Origin: Clostridiales bacterium
Lineage (GTDB): Bacteria; Bacillota; Clostridia; Oscillospirales; Oscillospiraceae
Assembly (NCBI GenBank): GCA_029265405.1
Contig: JAJUJI010000014.1
Location: forward strand, 32,044-96,043
Direction: 5' to 3'
DNA: 64,000 nucleotides
This document shows positions 8,681 through 17,221 of this stretch, piece after piece. Numbering within the stretch: position 1 is the first letter of the stretch; each line of letters starts with the position of its first letter. A program made the translations under genes and the position numbers. The notes under the pieces are model-generated. The model was not told the DNA's origin and searched no databases. It saw only the letters and a program-made list of their open reading frames with translations.

Positions 8681-9945
8681 TCCAAATAATACCTCTTGTC
8701 CTTGGCCGGGCCAATGGAAAAGCTCTTCTTCGGAAATGCGCCGCTTTTAATAATGGAGGGGAACAGCTCGCTTTTTTTCATGCGCGGCATAATTACGCCC
8801 GCGCAGCCTCTCCGGGCCCCCAGCTCGGCAGTCTTGTCATCGCCATGAATATAGTCGATCCTGCCGCCATGTCTCGCAGCCCAGCCTTCTATAAATTCGT
8901 CGCAGGCGGCTATGCTCTGTCCTATGGTCAGGCCGTCGGTATGGCACCGCACTCTGCCGGCGCTAGTTATGCACTCCAGCTCGTGTCCGCCCTTGCCAAA
9001 GCGTTTGAAAAACCTTTCCGCCTCCTCAAGAAACAGCGCCGGCTCGGTATCGAAAATCACTCTGTTGATAGGCTCAAAAACGATGGACTCCTCATGCACG
9101 TTGACGATTTCAACAAGCGTCCATCGCGCAGGGTGGATCTTGCGCTGATTTTCGTCAAGGCTTTCGCGCACTCTCTCCCAGCAAATTTTCGCGGACGCAA
9201 GGCTGTGGTTGCCGTCTCCCACGGCGTATACCACCGGGTTTATATTCTTCCCGTATTTCCTCTCAATTATTTCCGGGGAGGCCAGCCTTTCAAGCGCCCC
9301 GGCCACCGAAGCGGCGGTCTTTCCATTCACCCTATAGCCTTTAATGGAACCGCCGCCCTCCATCAGTTCAAACGAATACAGCCGTTCCATGGAGTCCGCG
9401 CTTTTGGCCAGGGGCTCGATAACGCTTCTTTCGTCGTCGTCAATGAAAACCACTATATGCGGCAGCTCAAGGGGAGCGCTTTCACGCACCTTCACTCTCG
9501 GAGGAAGCCGGTCCGGCACCATGCCTTCGGTTGCGCGAATCGGGGATTGCGAATCCTGATTGTAGTCGTAGGCCTCCAGATCGAGAAGGCCAAGCAGTCC
9601 CCGGCGCAGACCGCCCCCGGACAATGTGCGCTCTATATAAATATAGGAAGCTTCAATCTCCCGAAAAAGGCCCCTCGACAGATAAGCCAGCATATTGCTT
9701 TTTATTTTGTTTGCCTGCAATTCAATGCTTTCGGACTTCAGATAAAGCTCCGGAAGCATCAGCCTGAGGGTTGACGGCGCGTCTTTGACTGCGTCTTCGA
9801 CCCGCTCCCAATAATCGGGCTCAGAGGTAAATTGGTCGCAGGCTATGACGCTCCACAGCTTCATATCGCCCGCCTTGGTCTGTTTCGGAATCAGTATTTT
9901 TCCAGGAATAAAAAAATCAGCAGCCTTATCTGTCATGTCGCCCAT
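8659..9945 (-). CDS. DUF1015 family protein
   Basis: The protein of about 428 residues belongs to the DUF1015 (COG4198) family, recognised by 'LWSVIACDQFTSEPDYW' near the start and 'VYAVGDGNHSLASAK' in the middle. The family has no firmly assigned activity. An ATG at 9963 is in frame, but it abuts a -10 element at 9964-9969, which would put the RNA start inside that codon's neighbourhood. GGAG lies 4 nt before the ATG at 9945, which is preferred. It is the first gene of the operon with the PHP phosphoesterase and esterase. Confidence 0.82.
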   Translation of the reverse strand: MGDMTDKAADFFIPGKILIPKQTKAGDMKLWSVIACDQFTSEPDYWERVEDAVKDAPSTLRLMLPELYLKSESIELQANKIKSNMLAYLSRGLFREIEASYIYIERTLSGGGLRRGLLGLLDLEAYDYNQDSQSPIRATEGMVPDRLPPRVKVRESAPLELPHIVVFIDDDERSVIEPLAKSADSMERLYSFELMEGGGSIKGYRVNGKTAASVAGALERLASPEIIERKYGKNINPVVYAVGDGNHSLASAKICWERVRESLDENQRKIHPARWTLVEIVNVHEESIVFEPINRVIFDTEPALFLEEAERFFKRFGKGGHELECITSAGRVRCHTDGLTIGQSIAACDEFIEGWAARHGGRIDYIHGDDKTAELGARRGCAGVIMPRMKKSELFPSIIKSGAFPKKSFSIGPAKDKRYYLECRKIVL

Positions 9946-9963
9946 GCAGCTCCGTAATCGCAT

Positions 9964-9991
9964 ATTTTATCAAGCGTTGACAAATTGTCAG
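9964..9991 (-). promoter_or_regulatory. Promoter of the DUF1015-PHP-esterase operon
   Basis: On the minus strand, CTGACA (9986-9991) and TAAAAT (9964-9969) are 16 nt apart. The predicted RNA start falls between the ATGs at 9963 and 9945, which supports the later start. The 160 nt to the right, up to the MATE gene, hold only an inverted repeat (GCCGCAAAG with CTTTGCGGC, about 10117-10151). Confidence 0.5.
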
Positions 9992-10151
9992 CGCTTCAGC
10001 AAAATCCCTGTCATATTAGCACAGGGGACAGTTCAAATCAATATTTTAACTCATATTTTTATACGGCATGCCTGTCAAGCCTTATGGAAAAGCCGATAGA
10101 TTGCGCTTATGCGCCGGCCGCAAAGCCTGAGGCTGCGTTCCGCTTTGCGGC

Positions 10152-11510
10152 TCAGGCCTTGAGCCTTTTGTAAACCGTAAGGTACATGGTCGTATAGCAG
10201 GCGGAGGCCCCTATCAATTCCGATACCGGCTCGGCCCAGAATACCCCCTCTGCGCCGAGGCCCGTAACGGACGGCATAATAAGGATAAGCGGTATGAGTA
10301 TTATCGCCTTTCTGAGCAGGGAAAAGAAAACCGCCTGCTTTGCCTTCCCAAGCGAAACAAAGGTGTTTTGCCCCACCACCTGAAAGGTCATGAGGACAAA
10401 CAGCGAAAAATATGCCCTCAGAGCGCGCACTCCTGCCTTGAGCAGCTCGGGATCGCCGTTGAATATTTTTATAAACGCCGCCGGAAACGCCATTATAGCG
10501 GTCCACATGACAAGGGTATAGGCCGCGCACAGAAAAGTGGTCATCCTAATCCCTTCCCGAACCCTGCCGAATTCCCCGGCTCCGTAATTGTAGCCCAAAA
10601 TAGGCTTCGCGCCCTCCGTTATGCCGGAGCAGGGCATGAAAACCATCTCCCTCAAAGAGTTGATCACCGTCATTGCGGCCACAAAGGCGTCTCCTCCGAG
10701 CTTCCCCAGCACAGCATTATATGCAAACCCCACCGCGCTGTTGGTAAAGGCCATGGTAAAGCCGGAAGCCCCAAGGGCGCAAATGCTCCCCGCTATGTCC
10801 TTCCGCGGCCTTATGCTTTTGAATCTCAGCCGGACTATCGCCTTATTGCCCGTCAAAAAGGCCAGCACCCACAGAGCTGAAAGGAACTGGGATATCACCG
10901 TTGCCAGCGCCGCCCCGCTTACGCCCATGCCAAGGGCGAAAATAAAAATCGGGTCCAGCGCAATGTTCGACGCAGCCCCGATAAGAACGGTAAGCATCCC
11001 CGTTTTCGCAAAGCCCTGGGCGTTTATAAAAGGATTCAGTCCCAGCCCGGTCATGACGAAGACCGTTCCCGACAAATATACGCCCGCATAACGGCTTGCA
11101 TAGATGAAGGTTTCTTCGCTGGATCCGGACATTTTCAGGATCGAGTCCTTGAATATGTAGCCCAGCGCCGTCAAAACCGCCCCGAAGGCCAGCAGCAGGA
11201 AGAAGGAATTTCCCATTATGGCCTCGGCTTTCTCCGGGTCCTTCTCGCCCCGCGCTATGGAAAAAAGCGGCGCTCCCCCCGACGCGACAAGGCTTTGGAA
11301 CGCGCTTATTATCATCAGCAGCGGCGCAGCCAGCCCTATTCCCGTCAGCGCCGCCCTTCCTTCGCCGGCCAGGTGGCCGATATACATTCTGTCCACGACG
11401 CTGTAAAGGACGTTTATCAGCAGCGCCAGCGTCATAGGGCCCGCGAGGCGCAATATGCTTTCAGCAAGGCCGCCTCTGGAAAAATCGCCCGTTCTTATAT
11501 CTTCCGCCAC
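10152..11510 (-). CDS. MATE family multidrug efflux transporter
   Basis: At 452 residues with about 12 hydrophobic segments in two related halves, this is a MATE (MepA-like) cation/drug antiporter of the cytoplasmic membrane. The N-terminal 'AESILRLAGPMTLALLINVLYSVVDR' region, the glycine-rich 'ALTGIGLAAPLLMI' and the mid-protein 'NPFINAQGF' are typical. The start codon is GTG at 11510. It is flanked by unrelated genes, so neither substrate nor inducer can be inferred. Confidence 0.93.
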   Translation of the reverse strand: MAEDIRTGDFSRGGLAESILRLAGPMTLALLINVLYSVVDRMYIGHLAGEGRAALTGIGLAAPLLMIISAFQSLVASGGAPLFSIARGEKDPEKAEAIMGNSFFLLLAFGAVLTALGYIFKDSILKMSGSSEETFIYASRYAGVYLSGTVFVMTGLGLNPFINAQGFAKTGMLTVLIGAASNIALDPIFIFALGMGVSGAALATVISQFLSALWVLAFLTGNKAIVRLRFKSIRPRKDIAGSICALGASGFTMAFTNSAVGFAYNAVLGKLGGDAFVAAMTVINSLREMVFMPCSGITEGAKPILGYNYGAGEFGRVREGIRMTTFLCAAYTLVMWTAIMAFPAAFIKIFNGDPELLKAGVRALRAYFSLFVLMTFQVVGQNTFVSLGKAKQAVFFSLLRKAIILIPLILIMPSVTGLGAEGVFWAEPVSELIGASACYTTMYLTVYKRLKA

Positions 11511-11662
11511 TCGAGGTCACCGCATCCGATTTTATTCTCCTTCGGCAAAGCCCGTATGCGCCCGGAGGCAGGCAGCCTCGCCCGCCGCGCTCTTGCCGAA
11601 AAGCCTTTACAGCATAGCACAATAAAGCGCCCTAGGCAACGGCGGGGGCGCAAATCATTATG

Positions 11663-11690
11663 TTGACTTTGTCCCGTGGAATTGTATAAT
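11663..11690 (+). promoter_or_regulatory. Promoter of the SH3-domain membrane protein gene
   Basis: TTGACT (11663-11668), a 16-nt spacer and a perfect TATAAT (11685-11690). The start codon follows about 80 nt later. Confidence 0.75.
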
Positions 11691-11769
11691 TGACTAAAAG
11701 AGGCGCGCATCAAGAGAACGCCTAAGCGCTCCTCAAGAGATATAGACGGGAGAAACGGAGCCAAGCTTG

Positions 11770-12729
11770 ATGAATATGGAAGAATTGCTTCAGGAAGCCA
11801 AAGCCGGCAATATGGTCGCCCAATACGAGCTTGCCGAATATTACGGAAGGCTTCTCAGGGAAACCGACAACGAGGATGAAATATACAACTACTCCAAGCA
11901 GGCAATGATCTGGCTGAAAAAATCCGCCAAGCAGGGATATAAGCCCGCCGTGGACGCCGTAAGCGAGCTTAACAAATCCGCGGCAGCCTCGCAGGGCTCC
12001 GGAAGCCTCGCTTCTCAGGCGGAGGCCGAAAAGCCCGCTCCGGCCGGGGACGGCGCGGCCGCAAAAAACAGGCCTCTTTCTTCCGGCTCAGCGGGAGCCA
12101 TAGGCCAGGCTTCGGGCGGCTCGGAGCCGGCTCGGCCTCAAGGCTCCGCGGAAAAAGGCGAGCGCTATTTTGCATCGACGGCGCATATCATAGTGGTATG
12201 CATGCTGGTAATAAGCCTGCTGATAAATGTCTTTTTGCTGTATTTTCTTTTCAGGATAGTGAAATCCGGCGATTTTATCGAAGGAGGCGCTTCATCTTCC
12301 CCCACGCCGAGCTTTTTGCTTTCGCCTTCGCCGACGCCGGATGTCAGCCCCTCTCCCACCCCTTCCCCGACGCCCGAGCCCACTCCCTCGCCAACTCCGG
12401 AGGCAAAGAAGAACTGGCTTGACCTGACCAAATACAGCGAGCTCAAGGTCCTTCCCGATGAAATTTACGACGATTACGTCTACTATACCGTTACCGCGCA
12501 GGATTCCCTCAATATGCGCTCCGGTCCCGGCACGGACTATGAAAAGCTGGGCGGTATCCCGGGCGGCGCCAAGGTCGGCGCAGTCGCCGACAGCGGGGGT
12601 TGGTATCTGGTATATTACGACAATAAATTTGGCTGGGTAAAGGGCGACTATATATCCAGCTCCCAGGCGGCCCGTCCTTCCGCCTCGCCTCCGGCAGGGA
12701 CGGAGTCCTCCGCCAGTCCCGAGACATAA
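11770..12729 (+). CDS. Single-pass membrane protein with Sel1-like N-terminus and extracellular bacterial SH3 domain
   Basis: This protein of about 319 residues has four parts. Residues 1-65 look like Sel1/TPR helical repeats ('AKAGNMVAQYELAEYY', 'WLKKSAKQGYKPAVDAV'). An Ala/Ser/Gly-rich linker follows, then one transmembrane segment at about 138-163. Next comes a Ser/Pro/Thr stalk of repeated SPTP units at about 178-215. The last part is an SH3_3 domain with 'DSLNMRSGPGTDYEKLG' and 'GWVKGDYIS'. With no signal peptide, the N-terminus is probably cytoplasmic and the SH3 domain outside, where such domains often bind peptidoglycan. GGAG upstream serves the ATG at 11770 (a TTG lies just before it). 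Function unknown. Confidence 0.8.
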   Translation: MNMEELLQEAKAGNMVAQYELAEYYGRLLRETDNEDEIYNYSKQAMIWLKKSAKQGYKPAVDAVSELNKSAAASQGSGSLASQAEAEKPAPAGDGAAAKNRPLSSGSAGAIGQASGGSEPARPQGSAEKGERYFASTAHIIVVCMLVISLLINVFLLYFLFRIVKSGDFIEGGASSSPTPSFLLSPSPTPDVSPSPTPSPTPEPTPSPTPEAKKNWLDLTKYSELKVLPDEIYDDYVYYTVTAQDSLNMRSGPGTDYEKLGGIPGGAKVGAVADSGGWYLVYYDNKFGWVKGDYISSSQAARPSASPPAGTESSASPET

Positions 12730-12750
12730 AAGCGGTAAACGCCGAAACAT

Positions 12751-12793
12751 GACAGCGGCAGCTTATGCTGCCGCTGTCGCCTTTTTTATTTTT
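12751..12793 (+). terminator. Rho-independent terminator
   Basis: GACAGCGGCAGC (12751-12762) and GCTGCCGCTGTC (12767-12778) form a perfect 12-bp stem with a TTAT loop, followed by CTTTTTTATTTTT. It ends the SH3-protein transcript. Its T tract overlaps the 3' end of the convergent cupin-like gene. Confidence 0.9.
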
Positions 12794-13259
12794 CCAGTTC
12801 TTCCTTCAGCTTGTAAGCGCTGCCGTTGTATTCCGGGCCGGAAACTATTGAAAAATGGAAGATGGGCCTGTCCACCCGCTTTATGCTCAGCGGCATGTGC
12901 GGCATGTTCTTGGGGCAAAAAATCAGGGAGGATCTTGTGATTACGTGGGTCTCCCCGCAGATGGTGACCTCGAGCTCCGCGTTGAGGTTGTACGGGTCGC
13001 CTGGGTCGCTTCCGAAAAAGCCTATGAGCTCGTCGTACTCATGGACATGCTCCTCAAAAACCGGATCCCTTTCGGGAACGGCATAGTACCAGGCGGTGTT
13101 CATCTGGAACGAGCCGGGGCAGACGTTGTTGTCTATCCACAGTATCCTGTTTGAAAACTTTTTGTACATGGCCTGAAACTCCGGAGTGCCCGTTACAGGG
13201 GCCTTTAGCTCCTGTATGATGTATTTCCCGTTAGGCCCCTCGTTGTTGTTGTATTTCAT
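12786..13259 (-). CDS. Cupin-like protein of unknown function
   Basis: This 157-residue protein has a probable cupin fold. 'FEEHVHEYDELIGFFG' looks like the first cupin metal motif with spaced H and E residues, and 'SSLIFCPKNMPHMPL' resembles the second with its PxxxxH pattern. Acidic and aromatic residues dominate, with no signal peptide. It starts 12 nt downstream of the OYE-type reductase stop, so the two are co-transcribed and the cupin may act on the same substrate. The fold is a fair guess; the function is not recognised. Confidence 0.65.
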   Translation of the reverse strand: MKYNNNEGPNGKYIIQELKAPVTGTPEFQAMYKKFSNRILWIDNNVCPGSFQMNTAWYYAVPERDPVFEEHVHEYDELIGFFGSDPGDPYNLNAELEVTICGETHVITRSSLIFCPKNMPHMPLSIKRVDRPIFHFSIVSGPEYNGSAYKLKEELEK

Positions 13260-13271
13260 TGCGCTTTCCTC

Positions 13272-15194
13272 CTAAATATCCATACCGGCGTGATAGCCGG
13301 CAAATATCGCCTCGCGTATATTGGCGGCCCTCACGCAGTCTCCCACGAATTTTACTTCCGGGGCCGTATTTCTCAGGCCGTCTACGATCTCGTATCTCGG
13401 GCGCTGCCCGACCGCCGCCACTATGGTGTCCGCCTCTATCAGCGCCCCGTTTTCGCAGACAAGACCCGCCTCGTCGGCATAAAGTCCCCTTACTCCCGTA
13501 ACAACTCTGCACGAAGCGTAAACCTTTTCCATGAGAGCGGGCCTCTGCCGAGCGTTTGCGTCGGCCGCCAATGTGTCCGCCATTTCAACAAGGGTGACGC
13601 TCCTCCCCTCCGAGGCAAGGAATACCGCCGTTTCGCAGCCTACCAGCCCGCCTCCCAGCACGACGACCCTGCCCCCTATTTCGGCCTTCCCTATATCCTC
13701 GGCAAGTACGACGTTTTTCCCCTTCAGCGGCATTAGCGGCTCCGCGCCTACGGCCACTATCAGCACGTCCGGAGCCTCCCCGCGCACATAGTCGGCATCC
13801 ACCTCCGCATTCAGCCGGATCTCTACGCCCGCAAGCTCCATGCGGCGCTTAAGGGTGCCGATAATGCCGTAAACGTCCTTTTTAAACGGTATGTGCCTTT
13901 CCGAAACCAGCGCCCCTCCAAGAGCGCCGCTCTTTTCGCAGAGCGTTACCCGGTGCCCTCTTTCGGCCGCGGTCAGCGCCGCCTCCATGCCTCCGACTCC
14001 GCCGCCGGCGACCAGCACCTTTTTGGGCATTGACAGCGGTCTTTCAAACAGGCTCTCATACTCGCGGCCTATAAGCGGATTCAAGGCGCAGATGCGCGTC
14101 TGCGTCCGCATCCTTTCCGCCAGGCAGGTGAAGCAGCGTATGCATCGCATTATTTCGTCGGCGCGGTTTTGAACGACCTTTCTGGGCAGCTCCGGGTCAG
14201 CCAGCAGCGCCCGCGCCATATACACCACGTCGGCTTTGCCGCTTTTTATGATGTCCTCCATCATGTCCGGCTCGTTCAGCGCGCCGATCGCGCCCACGGG
14301 CACGGAAACGTGCTTTTTAATCTCCTGCGCGAAGCGCACGTTGCAGCCCCGCTCCATGAACATGGAGGGGTGGGTTTCATAAAAGCTGTCCTCGTTTGAG
14401 CCCGCCGAAACATGGAGCAGGTCTATCCTGCCCTCAATGAGCCTTGCAAGCTCCACAGCCTCTTCCAGCCGGTATCCGCCCTCGAAGCTCTCCTCGGCGC
14501 TCATGCGAAATTCTATGGGAAATCCCTTGCCGACCGCCGCGCGTATGCTGTCGAGTATCTCAAGGGCCAGCCTCGCCCTGTTTTCCCTGCTTCCGCCGTA
14601 TTCGTCCGTCCGCGTGTTGGTAGCCGGAGAATAAAACTGCTCTATCAGCCAGCCGTGCCCGCCATGGACCAGCAGCATGTCGAAGCCAGCCCGCTTGCAT
14701 AAGGCGGCCGCCTTGCCGTAGCTTTCCACTATTTCTTTTATGACCTCTTTGGGCATCATCTTCACAACGCTGCCGTCGGGCAGCGTTTCGTCCACGGGTC
14801 CGTACTTTACCGCCTCCCTTTTTCTCTCTCCGGGCAGGCTGTCAACCGCCGAAAACTTGCCGCCGTGGGCAAGCTCGATGCTTGCTGCGGCCCCGTGCCT
14901 TTTAATTGCGCGGGCCAGGTTGGTCAGGCCCGCCAGCGCGTCCGGATGCTGAAGGTTGATGGAGCGCCCGTGGCTTCTGCCTGTCTCGTAGTGGACGACC
15001 GCCTCTCCCACGGTCACAACGGCCGCTCCGCCCTTTGCCCTGAGCTCGTAAAACGCGATGGCGTCGCGTGTCAGCAGCCCCTCGGAGGTCAGCTCGGGAA
15101 AGCCCATGGGCGCGGATATCATGCGGTTTTTCAATGTGAGTGTCCCCAGCTTCAGCGGGGAGCAAAGATATGGATATTGCGGTTTATAGGACAT
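13272..15194 (-). CDS. NADH:flavin oxidoreductase of the 2,4-dienoyl-CoA reductase / Old Yellow Enzyme type
   Basis: The 640-residue protein has the three-cofactor layout of 2,4-dienoyl-CoA reductase and BaiCD/BaiH-like enzymes. An FMN-binding TIM barrel (about 8-340) contains 'SIELAHGGKFS', 'HGGHGWLIEQF' and 'NRARLALEI'. A 4Fe-4S cluster is ligated by 'CIRCFTC' and a later 'RICALNP' (about 348-372). An FAD/NAD(P) Rossmann region follows from about 385 ('VAGGGVGGMEAAL', then 'VVLGGGLVGCETA'). Such enzymes reduce enoyl or enone double bonds in acyl-CoA or other compounds. GGAG precedes the ATG. It shares an intergenic control region with the divergent T-box operon. Confidence 0.92.
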   Translation of the reverse strand: MSYKPQYPYLCSPLKLGTLTLKNRMISAPMGFPELTSEGLLTRDAIAFYELRAKGGAAVVTVGEAVVHYETGRSHGRSINLQHPDALAGLTNLARAIKRHGAAASIELAHGGKFSAVDSLPGERKREAVKYGPVDETLPDGSVVKMMPKEVIKEIVESYGKAAALCKRAGFDMLLVHGGHGWLIEQFYSPATNTRTDEYGGSRENRARLALEILDSIRAAVGKGFPIEFRMSAEESFEGGYRLEEAVELARLIEGRIDLLHVSAGSNEDSFYETHPSMFMERGCNVRFAQEIKKHVSVPVGAIGALNEPDMMEDIIKSGKADVVYMARALLADPELPRKVVQNRADEIMRCIRCFTCLAERMRTQTRICALNPLIGREYESLFERPLSMPKKVLVAGGGVGGMEAALTAAERGHRVTLCEKSGALGGALVSERHIPFKKDVYGIIGTLKRRMELAGVEIRLNAEVDADYVRGEAPDVLIVAVGAEPLMPLKGKNVVLAEDIGKAEIGGRVVVLGGGLVGCETAVFLASEGRSVTLVEMADTLAADANARQRPALMEKVYASCRVVTGVRGLYADEAGLVCENGALIEADTIVAAVGQRPRYEIVDGLRNTAPEVKFVGDCVRAANIREAIFAGYHAGMDI

Positions 15195-15356
15195 ACTGCT
15201 CCATGCGCCGCCCGGCGCAGGACCGCCAAAAGCTCCGTCAACAAGCTTTAAGAGGCGGTAGCGCGCGGCGGCTGCCGCTTGTCGGCGAGCGGCGCGCCAA
15301 ATAACGGCGGTTCAAGCCGCCTTACGCATAAGCCTTTTGTTATCGCTTACTTCTTT

Positions 15357-15385
15357 ATTATACCTCTCCAAAAAACTGTTGACAA
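15357..15385 (-). promoter_or_regulatory. Leftward promoter of the OYE-type reductase operon
   Basis: On the minus strand, TTGTCA (15380-15385), a 17-nt spacer and TATAAT (15357-15362). The -35 overlaps that of the divergent promoter by five bases. The transcript leader is about 155 nt with small G+C-rich hairpins. Confidence 0.75.
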
Positions 15386-15407
15386 GCGGCCTGAATTACA
15401 ATATAAT
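15379..15407 (+). promoter_or_regulatory. Rightward promoter of the LeuA-like T-box operon
   Basis: Perfect TTGACA (15379-15384), 17-nt spacer and perfect TATAAT (15402-15407). It drives the T-box leader that starts near 15414. Confidence 0.85.
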
Positions 15408-15413
15408 TTGCCC

Positions 15414-15733
15414 GCTAATCATTTAGTTCAATACGCTAAAATGCTGTGAAGGAATTATGCCTTGCGGGAGCGTTCCAGAGAGCCGGCGGCGGGTGCGAGC
15501 CGGTATGCGAAGGCAAAGGCAGTCTCATTCCCGAGCAGGGTTCCCGAACTATCCGCGCCTATGCCGCGCGATACTGTAAGGAATTCCGGCAGGCGCCGTT
15601 ATCTCCGCCGCAGGCTTATCGGAGCCTGTAGAGGCGGCGGCGCGTCTTTCGGCCGCAACCGGGGTGGTACCGCGGTATCAAAGTATATCGTCCCCGAGAT
15701 CCTATGGAACATGGGATCTCGGGTTAATTTTAT
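15414..15733 (+). promoter_or_regulatory. T-box leader, probable leucine specifier
   Basis: The conserved T-box sequence GGGTGGTACCGCGG is at 15662-15675 and an AGAGAG-type stem I start is near 15476. In stem I, GCC/GGC closes the upper helix and CGGGAG/TTCCCG can form the lower helix, leaving AGTCTCA as the 3' side of the specifier loop. CTC (Leu, 15524-15526) followed by A fits the specifier position. A terminator stem (15693-15702 with 15714-15723) and TTAATTTT lie before the gene. Uncharged tRNA would stabilise the antiterminator. The T-box call is very strong, the Leu reading moderate; it suits the LeuA-like product. Confidence 0.92.
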
Positions 15734-15751
15734 ATGCAAGGAGTTTTGCGC

Positions 15752-17164
15752 ATGAACACCAAAAGGATTGCGATTTCGGACATTACTTTAAGGCTTGGGA
15801 GCGGCGCCGAACTGAGCTTCAAGGAAAAGCTTGAGCTGGCCCGCGAAGCGGACGGCGCGGGCGCCGACATCATAGAGCTGCCTCAAATTAACGACGAAAA
15901 AACCGACGCCCTATTTGTGCGCACGCTTGCCTCGCTTGTCAAGGGCGCCGCGCTTTCCTGTCCCTCCGGCTTTACTCAGGAAAGCGCGGAAACAGCCTGG
16001 GAGGCCTTAAAGGACGCCCGCAAGCCCCGCCTCCACCTTATCGTCCCGGTATCTACGGTAATGATGGAATTTGCCTGCGGAATGAAGCCGGAGAAGGTGC
16101 TTGAAATGATAGCCTTCCAAACGGCCGTCTGCGCTTCTCTGTGCGGCGACGTGGAATTCACCGCACAGGACGCCACTCGGGCAGAGCCTGAATTTTTGGC
16201 GGCGGCGATAGAAAAGGCGATAGAAAGCGGCGCCAAAACCGTCACTCTTTGCGATTCGGCCGGCATCCTGCTGCCGGACGAGTTCGGCAGGTTTATTGAG
16301 GGTCTTTTCTCAAGGGCGCCCTCCTTGAAAAAGGTTTGCCTCTCGGTCGAATGCTCCGACGCCCTGGGTCTGGGCGCCGCCTGCACCGTAGCCGCCATAC
16401 AGGCCGGCGCGGGCCAGGTGAAGGCTTCGGCAAGCTCGCGCGGCGTCCCCATAAAGGCACTGGCGTCCGTTTTAAGGGCCAGGGGCGACAGCCTCGGCGT
16501 TAGCTGCGGGCTGGATATGACGGGACTCAACAGCTCTCTCGGCCGCATGGAGGCGATTCTGGCTGCGGACAGGACGCGGCGCACCTCCTTTTCCGGAAGC
16601 CTCGGCTCCTTCGCTTCCGCCGGAAGCATAGCGCTCGACTCCGGCGCCGATATAGAGGCCGTGTCAAGCGCCGTAAAGAGTCTGGGCTACGATTTGGGAG
16701 CGGAAGACCTGGGCAAGGTCAGCGAGGCGGTCCGCCGCATTACGGCGAGCAAGGCTATCGGCGCAAGGGAGCTTGAAGCCATCATAGCCGGGTCGGCGCT
16801 CCAGGTGCCGAGCACCTACAGGCTTAAAAGCTATGTCATAAACAGCGGAAACGTGATAAGCCCCACGGCAAACGTGCAGCTTGAAAAAAACGGCTCGGTT
16901 TTGAGCGGCCTTTCCACGGGTGACGGGCCTATAGACGCAGCTTTTCTGGCCATAGAGCAGATCATCGGCTGCCATTACGAGCTTGACGACTTCCAGATAC
17001 AGTCCGTGACCGAAGGCCGGGAAGCCATGGGAAGCGCGCTTGTAAAGCTGCGCAGCGACGGACGGCTGTATTCGGGAGAGGGTCTGTCCACCGATATTAT
17101 CGGCGCCAGCATATTGGCCTACATAAACGCCCTGAACAAAATTCTATATGAGGAGAAGGGCTGA
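15752..17164 (+). CDS. 2-isopropylmalate synthase-like (DRE-TIM) protein lacking canonical metal ligands
   Basis: This 470-residue protein has the LeuA layout: a TIM barrel (about 1-275) and a C-terminal LeuA allosteric domain (about 350-470) with 'GDGPIDAAFLAIEQIIG' and 'TEGREAMGSALVKL'. The barrel keeps 'FTAQDATRAEP' and 'LCDSAGILLPDEF'. However, the TLRDGEQ motif is 'TLRLGSG', so the metal-binding Asp is L15, and the HxH metal motif is 'VECSDALG' (E200, S202). Normal acetyl-CoA condensation is therefore doubtful. AGGAG lies 8 nt before the ATG at 15752; an in-frame ATG at 15734 is less likely. The upstream Leu-type T-box and the fusion gene 57 nt downstream suggest one operon. It may be a divergent enzyme or a regulatory pseudoenzyme. 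Confidence 0.82.
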   Translation: MNTKRIAISDITLRLGSGAELSFKEKLELAREADGAGADIIELPQINDEKTDALFVRTLASLVKGAALSCPSGFTQESAETAWEALKDARKPRLHLIVPVSTVMMEFACGMKPEKVLEMIAFQTAVCASLCGDVEFTAQDATRAEPEFLAAAIEKAIESGAKTVTLCDSAGILLPDEFGRFIEGLFSRAPSLKKVCLSVECSDALGLGAACTVAAIQAGAGQVKASASSRGVPIKALASVLRARGDSLGVSCGLDMTGLNSSLGRMEAILAADRTRRTSFSGSLGSFASAGSIALDSGADIEAVSSAVKSLGYDLGAEDLGKVSEAVRRITASKAIGARELEAIIAGSALQVPSTYRLKSYVINSGNVISPTANVQLEKNGSVLSGLSTGDGPIDAAFLAIEQIIGCHYELDDFQIQSVTEGREAMGSALVKLRSDGRLYSGEGLSTDIIGASILAYINALNKILYEEKG

Positions 17165-17221
17165 AAAAGCGGCTCCTTCCCGCTTTTCCGCAGCAAGCTA
17201 TAGGAAAGGAACTTAGTCTAT

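Noticed and set aside
15414..15733. Possible tRNA or tRNA-like gene in the structured leader
   Set aside because: The conserved GGGTGGTACCGCGG plus a terminator identifies a T-box; no cloverleaf or CCA end was seen. The same applies to 56280-56580.
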